Notes under the pieces: generated by a model
Seen by the model: the letters and a program-made list of their open reading frames with translations, nothing else
What the model was told of the DNA's origin: nothing
The model's database searches: none
Origin: JACVRW01 sp963819635
GTDB lineage: Bacteria > Actinomycetota > Thermoleophilia > Solirubrobacterales > Thermoleophilaceae
Length of the DNA stretch: 64,000 bases
Direction: 5' to 3'
NCBI GenBank assembly: GCA_963819635.1
Contig: CAWFWX010000011.1
Span: forward strand, 310,001 to 374,000
Shown: in pieces, positions 60,267 through 64,000 of the stretch
Numbering within the stretch: the first letter of the stretch is position 1
Layout: the number at the start of each line of letters is the position of its first letter
Translations under genes and position numbers: made by a program

Positions 60267-60453
60267 GCTCGCGCCGCTCGTAGCCCGGGCAGCTCTCAAC
60301 CGGTAGGCGCGGGTACTTCACGAAGCGCTCGTCCGTCTTGTGGAGCAGGCACATGGAGAACACGCTCCCGCGCCCGCTCCTGACCACCTTTTGGTGCGTG
60401 CAGCTGTCGCAGAGCCCGGCTCTCACGCAGCTAAGGCTAAGTCTCCTCCGCAT
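60250..60453 (-). CDS. Small conserved cysteine-containing protein
   Basis: 67 residues: CDSCTHQKVVRSGRGSVFSM followed by CLLHKTDERFVKYPRLPVES and CPGYE. Four regularly placed Cys residues (CxxC, then a Cys after RGSVFSM, then CPGYE) suggest a small metal-binding module. The family of similar short proteins has no assigned function to my knowledge. The ATG at 60453 directly adjoins a palindromic repeat. Confidence 0.6.
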   Translation of the reverse strand: MRRRLSLSCVRAGLCDSCTHQKVVRSGRGSVFSMCLLHKTDERFVKYPRLPVESCPGYERRELSGSR

Positions 60454-60471
60454 AAGGGGTCTGACCCCTTA
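60453..60471. repeat. Palindromic repeat, GGGGTCTGACCCC family
   Basis: TAAGGGGTC-T-GACCCCTTA is a perfect dyad with 9-base arms. Its left end overlaps the start codon of the minus-strand small gene. It matches the core of the elements at 32786-32824 and 40505-40532. Confidence 0.75.
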
Positions 60472-60550
60472 AGTCGCTCCTTATGACCGATGTGCGCGCG
60501 GCGGCTCAGGTCGACACTCCATAGGTGCAACCGATTCGAGAGGAGCACAC

Positions 60551-60757
60551 ATGGATCCCCGCCTCACAGCCATCCACATCGACGCGCACCTCGACCGCAT
60601 GGGACGCAGCTCGCGCGGGCTGGCAGGATTCTCAGGCGATGTCCACTCGTATGACGAGCGCCCGCTTCGTCGGGCGGGCCGGAGAGCTCGCGGAGCTTCA
60701 GGCCGCGCTGATCGACGCCGCCGATTCCCGGCCTTCGCTCGCCTTAGTTGGCGGTGA
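60551..60757 (+). CDS. Possible leader ORF before the LuxR-type regulator
   Basis: A 68-codon frame with the best ribosome site of the region (GAGAGGAG, 5 bases before ATG). It begins MDPRLTAIHIDAHLDRMGRS and overlaps the start of the regulator in another frame. No similarity was recognised; the second half is Arg-rich shadow of the regulator. It may be a short leader peptide, or the true N-terminus of the regulator separated by an indel. Confidence 0.3.
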   Translation: MDPRLTAIHIDAHLDRMGRSSRGLAGFSGDVHSYDERPLRRAGRRARGASGRADRRRRFPAFARLSWR

Positions 60758-63593
60758 GTCCGGCGTCGGCAAGTCACGCCTGGCCGACGAGCTCAAGAGC
60801 CACGCACGCGAGGCAGGCGCGCGCGTGCTGTCCGGCGACTGCGTGGAGCTGGGCCGGGACGAGCTGCCCTACGCGCCGCTCCTGACGGCCCTGCGTCCGC
60901 TGGTGCGCGACGGCGACCCGGCGCTCGACGAGCTCGCGCCGCCGCTCCGCTCCGCGCTCGACGCCATCCTGCCCGGGCTCGGGACGGAGAGCTCGACGGG
61001 CGAGGCGGCTCAGTCGCGTGTGTTCGAGGCGCTGCTCGCGCTGCTGGAGTCGCTCTCCGAGAGCCAGCCGGTCGTGCTCGTGGTGGAGGACCTCCACTGG
61101 GCCGACAGCTCCACGCGCTCCTTCATCGGCTTCCTGTCGCGGACGATCTGCAGCGAGCGGCTGCTGATCCTCGGCACCTACCGCTCGGACGAGCTTCACC
61201 GGCGCCACTCGCTCAGGCCGCTGCTCGCGGACCTCGCGAGCGACCCGTACGTGCGCCTGATCGAGCTCCCGCGCTTCACGCCGGAGGAGCTCGCTGAGCA
61301 GCTCGAGGGAATCCTCGCGGGGCCGCCCGAGCCCGAGCTCGTCGAGCGGGTCTACGCACGGAGCGAGGGCAACGCTCTGTACGCGGAGGAGATCCTCGCC
61401 GCCGGCTTGGACGGCCGCGGGTCGCTGCCGCCGACGCTGCGCGACGCGCTCATGCTGCGCGTTGATCGGCTCTCGCCGCGAGCGCAGGAGCTGATCCGCT
61501 GGCTCGCCTGCCAGCCGGCCGCCGACCACGCACTCGTGTCGGCGGTGGCGGGGCTCGAGGCCGCCGACCTGCGCGACGCGCTGCGCGAGGCCGTTGCGAG
61601 CCACATCGTCGTCACGGTCCAAGACGAGAGCTACGGGTTCCGCCACGCGCTGCTGCGCGAGGTCGTCTACGACGACCTGCTGCCGGGCGAGCGAACCGAG
61701 ATGCACGCGGCCCTCGCGAGCGCGCTCGAGGAGCGGATCGAGGGAGGCGAGCACGGCGCGCACATCACTACTCAGGCCGCCCACCATTGGGCCGCGGCGG
61801 GCGACCAGCCGCGCGCGCTCGCGGCGTCCGTGCGCGCGGCAATCGCGGCGGCGCGCGTGAACGCGTTCGGCGAGGCGCAGGGGCTGTTCGAGCGAGCCCT
61901 CGCGCTGTGGGACCGCGTGCCCGACCCCAAGACCACAGCGGCCATCGACGAGAGCGATCTCCTCAGGCGCGCCGCGCTCGCCGCGGACCAGGTGGGCGAG
62001 CACGCTCGCCAGGAGGCGCTTCTGCGGCGTGCCCTCGACCTGATCGGCGAGAGGGCCGACCCGCGTGCATGCGCGCTCATACGCGAGCGGCTGAGCCACG
62101 CGCTATGGGCCCTGCACCGCCAGGAGGAGGCGGTGGAGGAGCTCAAGCTCGGGCTCGCGCTGCTGGACCCGGAGGACCCGAGCCGTGAGCGTGCGACGCT
62201 GCTGTCCGAGCTCGCCAAGAAGCGCATGCTCCAGGCGCGCTTCTCCGAGGCCGAGGAAGCCGCCGACGAGGCGATCGCGGTGGCGCGCGCCGTCGGCGAC
62301 CGCGGCGCGGAGGCGCGCGCGCTGAACGCGCTGGGGACCGCAATCGGCTCCCGGGGCGACTCGGAGACCGGTGTGAGGCTGCTCCGCGAGTCGCTCGCCA
62401 TCGCTCGCGAAATGGACCTCTCGATGGAGCAGGGCGGCGCGATTATCAACATCGCGGAGATCCTCCACATGTACGGACGCTCCGACGAGGCGCTCGAGAT
62501 CGCCCGCCAGGGGCTCGCGGCCGGGATCACGGAGCCCTACCGCACGGTGGATTGGCTCCACCTGTCGTTCTCGGAGATCAGCTTCGACCTCGGCAACTGG
62601 GACGAGGCCGAGCACGCGATTCCCGCGCCGAGCCGCCGGCACACGGGCGGCACTCTCTTCCTGTGGCAGGTTTCGCGCGCGACGCTGGCGCTCGGGCGCG
62701 GCGACGTCGAGCTCGCGGAGACGGCGCTCGCCGCCCTTGACGGGCCGGCGAGCGGAATGACCGAGCCTCAATTCGTGGCGCCCTACGGCATCCTGCGCGG
62801 CGAGCTCGCGCGCCGCGGCGGTGACCTCGACCGCGCGCGGGCCTTGGTGGACGAGGCGCTCGACCGGATCGAGTACTGCTCGGACGACCTCGGCCGGATC
62901 ACGGCGGTCGCCGCCGCGGCGCTCCGGATCGAGGGTGACGCCGCTCAGCGCGCGCGCGACCGCCGCGACGAGGGGTCGGAGCGCGCCGCCCTCGAGCGAG
63001 CGGAGGCACTTCTTGCGCGCGTGCGCGTCGCAGCCGAGGGTGCCGCCGGCCCCCTCGCGGCTGCCGAGTTGGCGTCCGCCGAGGCCGAATACGCGCGTAC
63101 GACGGGCTCCGACGCGGCGGCGCCATGGGCCGTCGCGGCGGACAGCTGGGAGGAGCTCAAGCGCCCCTACCCCGCCGCCTACGCGCGCTGGCGGGAGGCC
63201 GAGGCGCTCATGACCGCGCGCGACCGCGAAGGCGCCGCACGTGCGGCCGCGGACGCGCTCGCCACCGCGCGCCGGCTCGGCAGCGCATGGCTCGCGGAGG
63301 AGGTCGAGTCGCTCGCGGCGCGCGCCCGGCTGCAGCTGGGCGAGGAATCGCCGGCCGCCGCGGCCGCCGCTCGAGAGGAGGCGGAGGACCCCTTCGGTCT
63401 GACTCCCCGCGAGCGCGACGTACTGGCGCTGGTGGCCGCGGGCGCTACGAACCGCGAGATCGGCGAGCGGCTTCACATGGCCGAGAAGACGGCGAGCGTC
63501 CACGTGTCCCGGATCCTCGGCAAGCTGAGCGTGCGCTCGCGCACCGAGGCCGCCGCGGTTGCGCACCGGCAGGGCCTGGTACCAACGGCCTGA
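60639..63593 (+). CDS. Large LuxR-family ATPase transcriptional regulator (LAL type)
   Basis: About 984 residues. The N-terminal AAA/NACHT-like ATPase has Walker A LVGGESGVGKSRL (about 37-49) and Walker B LVVEDLHWADSSTRS. A long TPR-like helical middle contains repeats such as RFSEAEEAADEAIAVARAVG. The C-terminal LuxR helix-turn-helix is FGLTPRERDVLALVAAGATN then REIGERLHMAEKTASVHVSR. LAL proteins are signal-integrating activators with ATP-dependent oligomerisation. ATG 60639 is used; ATG 60651 is possible. The frame is open upstream to 60525, but without family similarity. Targets are not evident. Confidence 0.85.
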   Translation: MSTRMTSARFVGRAGELAELQAALIDAADSRPSLALVGGESGVGKSRLADELKSHAREAGARVLSGDCVELGRDELPYAPLLTALRPLVRDGDPALDELAPPLRSALDAILPGLGTESSTGEAAQSRVFEALLALLESLSESQPVVLVVEDLHWADSSTRSFIGFLSRTICSERLLILGTYRSDELHRRHSLRPLLADLASDPYVRLIELPRFTPEELAEQLEGILAGPPEPELVERVYARSEGNALYAEEILAAGLDGRGSLPPTLRDALMLRVDRLSPRAQELIRWLACQPAADHALVSAVAGLEAADLRDALREAVASHIVVTVQDESYGFRHALLREVVYDDLLPGERTEMHAALASALEERIEGGEHGAHITTQAAHHWAAAGDQPRALAASVRAAIAAARVNAFGEAQGLFERALALWDRVPDPKTTAAIDESDLLRRAALAADQVGEHARQEALLRRALDLIGERADPRACALIRERLSHALWALHRQEEAVEELKLGLALLDPEDPSRERATLLSELAKKRMLQARFSEAEEAADEAIAVARAVGDRGAEARALNALGTAIGSRGDSETGVRLLRESLAIAREMDLSMEQGGAIINIAEILHMYGRSDEALEIARQGLAAGITEPYRTVDWLHLSFSEISFDLGNWDEAEHAIPAPSRRHTGGTLFLWQVSRATLALGRGDVELAETALAALDGPASGMTEPQFVAPYGILRGELARRGGDLDRARALVDEALDRIEYCSDDLGRITAVAAAALRIEGDAAQRARDRRDEGSERAALERAEALLARVRVAAEGAAGPLAAAELASAEAEYARTTGSDAAAPWAVAADSWEELKRPYPAAYARWREAEALMTARDREGAARAAADALATARRLGSAWLAEEVESLAARARLQLGEESPAAAAAAREEAEDPFGLTPRERDVLALVAAGATNREIGERLHMAEKTASVHVSRILGKLSVRSRTEAAAVAHRQGLVPTA

Positions 63594-63644
63594 TGCAGGC
63601 ACTCGTCACGGCTCGCGAACGACGGGCAATGAAGGGTCTACGCC

Positions 63645-63720
63645 GTTGCACTTCGCCCCGTATTACGGGGTCAACTGCACGCCGGTGCACTTTGCCGCCT
63701 ATTACGTGGCTAAGTGCAAC
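63645..63720. repeat. Two tandem hairpin repeats of about 39 bp
   Basis: Unit 1 starts GTTGCACTT (63645) with inner stem CCCCGT-ATT-ACGGGG (63656-63670) and ends AACTGCAC. Unit 2 starts GTGCACTT (63685), has CCGCCTATTACGTGG (63695-63709) and ends AAGTGCAAC (63720). Both share the ATTACG loop, and the outer ends of the pair are themselves inverted. They lie between the regulator and the next gene and may terminate transcription or be mobile repeats. Confidence 0.65.
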
Positions 63721-63804
63721 CGCGTGGACGCCGGGACCCAACCCTCAATGCCGTCGTTCGCTGGAAGTGGCTCGGCGACCCGATGCCGTCATGCTGTCCG
63801 CCCC

Positions 63805-64000
63805 GTGGAGCTTCGAGCCACCACCGCCTCGTACGAGCTCGCCGAGGAGTTCGGCATCGCCCGCGGGTCGCGCACGACCCAGTCGGTCGTCCAGGTCGAG
63901 CTGGAGCACGAGGGCGTCGTCGGCCGTGGCGAGGCCTCGCCCGTCTACTACCGCGGCGAATCGGTCCAGTCCGCGCTCGAGTTCCTGACCGGCGCCGCGC
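63805..64000 (+). CDS. Enolase-superfamily dipeptide epimerase (L-Ala-D/L-Glu type), N-terminal part
   Basis: The gene runs off the window. From GTG 63805 the first 65 residues read VELRATTASYELAEEFGIAR, then GSRTTQSVVQVELEHEGVVG, then RGEASPVYYRGESVQSALEF. FxIxRGSRT, VVGRGEASPxxxYxGES is the capping-domain signature of muconate-lactonising and dipeptide epimerase enzymes. Dipeptide epimerases recycle cell-wall L-Ala-D-Glu. The metal-binding barrel lies outside, so the substrate class is a guess. The start is uncertain, since the frame is open a few codons upstream. Confidence 0.7.
   Translation, partial: MELRATTASYELAEEFGIARGSRTTQSVVQVELEHEGVVGRGEASPVYYRGESVQSALEFLTGAA

Noticed and set aside
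1..64000. CRISPR array, tRNA, rRNA, integrase or insertion sequence
   Set aside because: No regularly spaced repeat, no tRNA T-loop with matching acceptor stem, and no transposase or integrase motif was found in any gap.

Overview
The window is GC-rich actinobacterial chromosome DNA. The lineage looks like Thermoleophilia/Solirubrobacterales. This is inferred from a single large operon of six MCE proteins, an actinobacterial IHF-type (mIHF) nucleoid protein, many GTG starts, ATGA/GTGA start-stop overlaps and leaderless-looking starts. No rRNA, tRNA, CRISPR, prophage or transposase gene was seen. Genes are packed: no stretch over 300 bases lacks a gene, and the longest gaps (16148-16407, 33414-33616, 41945-42166, 59458-59654, 63594-63804) are described below.

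Bases 1-18900 look like a cyclitol or amino-sugar neighbourhood. It holds a truncated inositol-catabolic IolD, a 2-hydroxyacid dehydrogenase, a dehydroquinate-synthase-family cyclase, a VOC protein, a DegT-type aminotransferase, a four-gene polyamine-type ABC transporter, a xylose-isomerase-like TIM barrel, a Gfo/Idh/MocA dehydrogenase and two SDR dehydrogenases. Interspersed are a CHASE2 adenylate cyclase, a PrmC-like methyltransferase, a secreted DUF1963 protein and a secreted beta-helix protein. Three promoter regions here share an ATCAACCG/CGGTTGAT operator-like word. Five genes in this part are frameshifted, and the window's first 67 bases read as a piece of a different gene (SDR, opposite strand).

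Bases 18800-35800 are housekeeping and accessory genes: MFS exporter, citrate synthase, acetyltransferases, MOSC protein, O-methyltransferase, acyltransferase, and a MoxR-VWA pair translationally coupled to a ThiZXY-type thiamine-precursor ABC transporter. A 1-Cys peroxiredoxin, cupin, TetR regulator, MsrB and an AlkA-like glycosylase follow.

Bases 35761-38151 hold a divergent pair: a serine-palmitoyltransferase-like enzyme and a large GNAT-fold protein. This could be the core of a bacterial sphingolipid pathway. Next come an EamA transporter, AzlD with a truncated AzlC, a CGNR regulator, pyruvate kinase, the mIHF-like protein and several small conserved proteins.

Bases 44063-59457 (minus strand) form one long lipid-transport operon: two MlaE/YrbE permeases, an MlaF/Mkl-type ATPase with an N-terminal heptapeptide repeat, six MCE proteins, an MMPL/RND transporter, a membrane-anchored thioredoxin-fold protein and a B3/B4-domain protein. 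The window ends with a lipoprotein, a small cysteine-rich protein, a large LuxR-type ATPase regulator, a pair of hairpin repeats and the start of an enolase-superfamily dipeptide epimerase. Four members of a short palindrome family (GGGGTCTGACCCC or GGGGACAGAC) sit exactly on start or stop codons.
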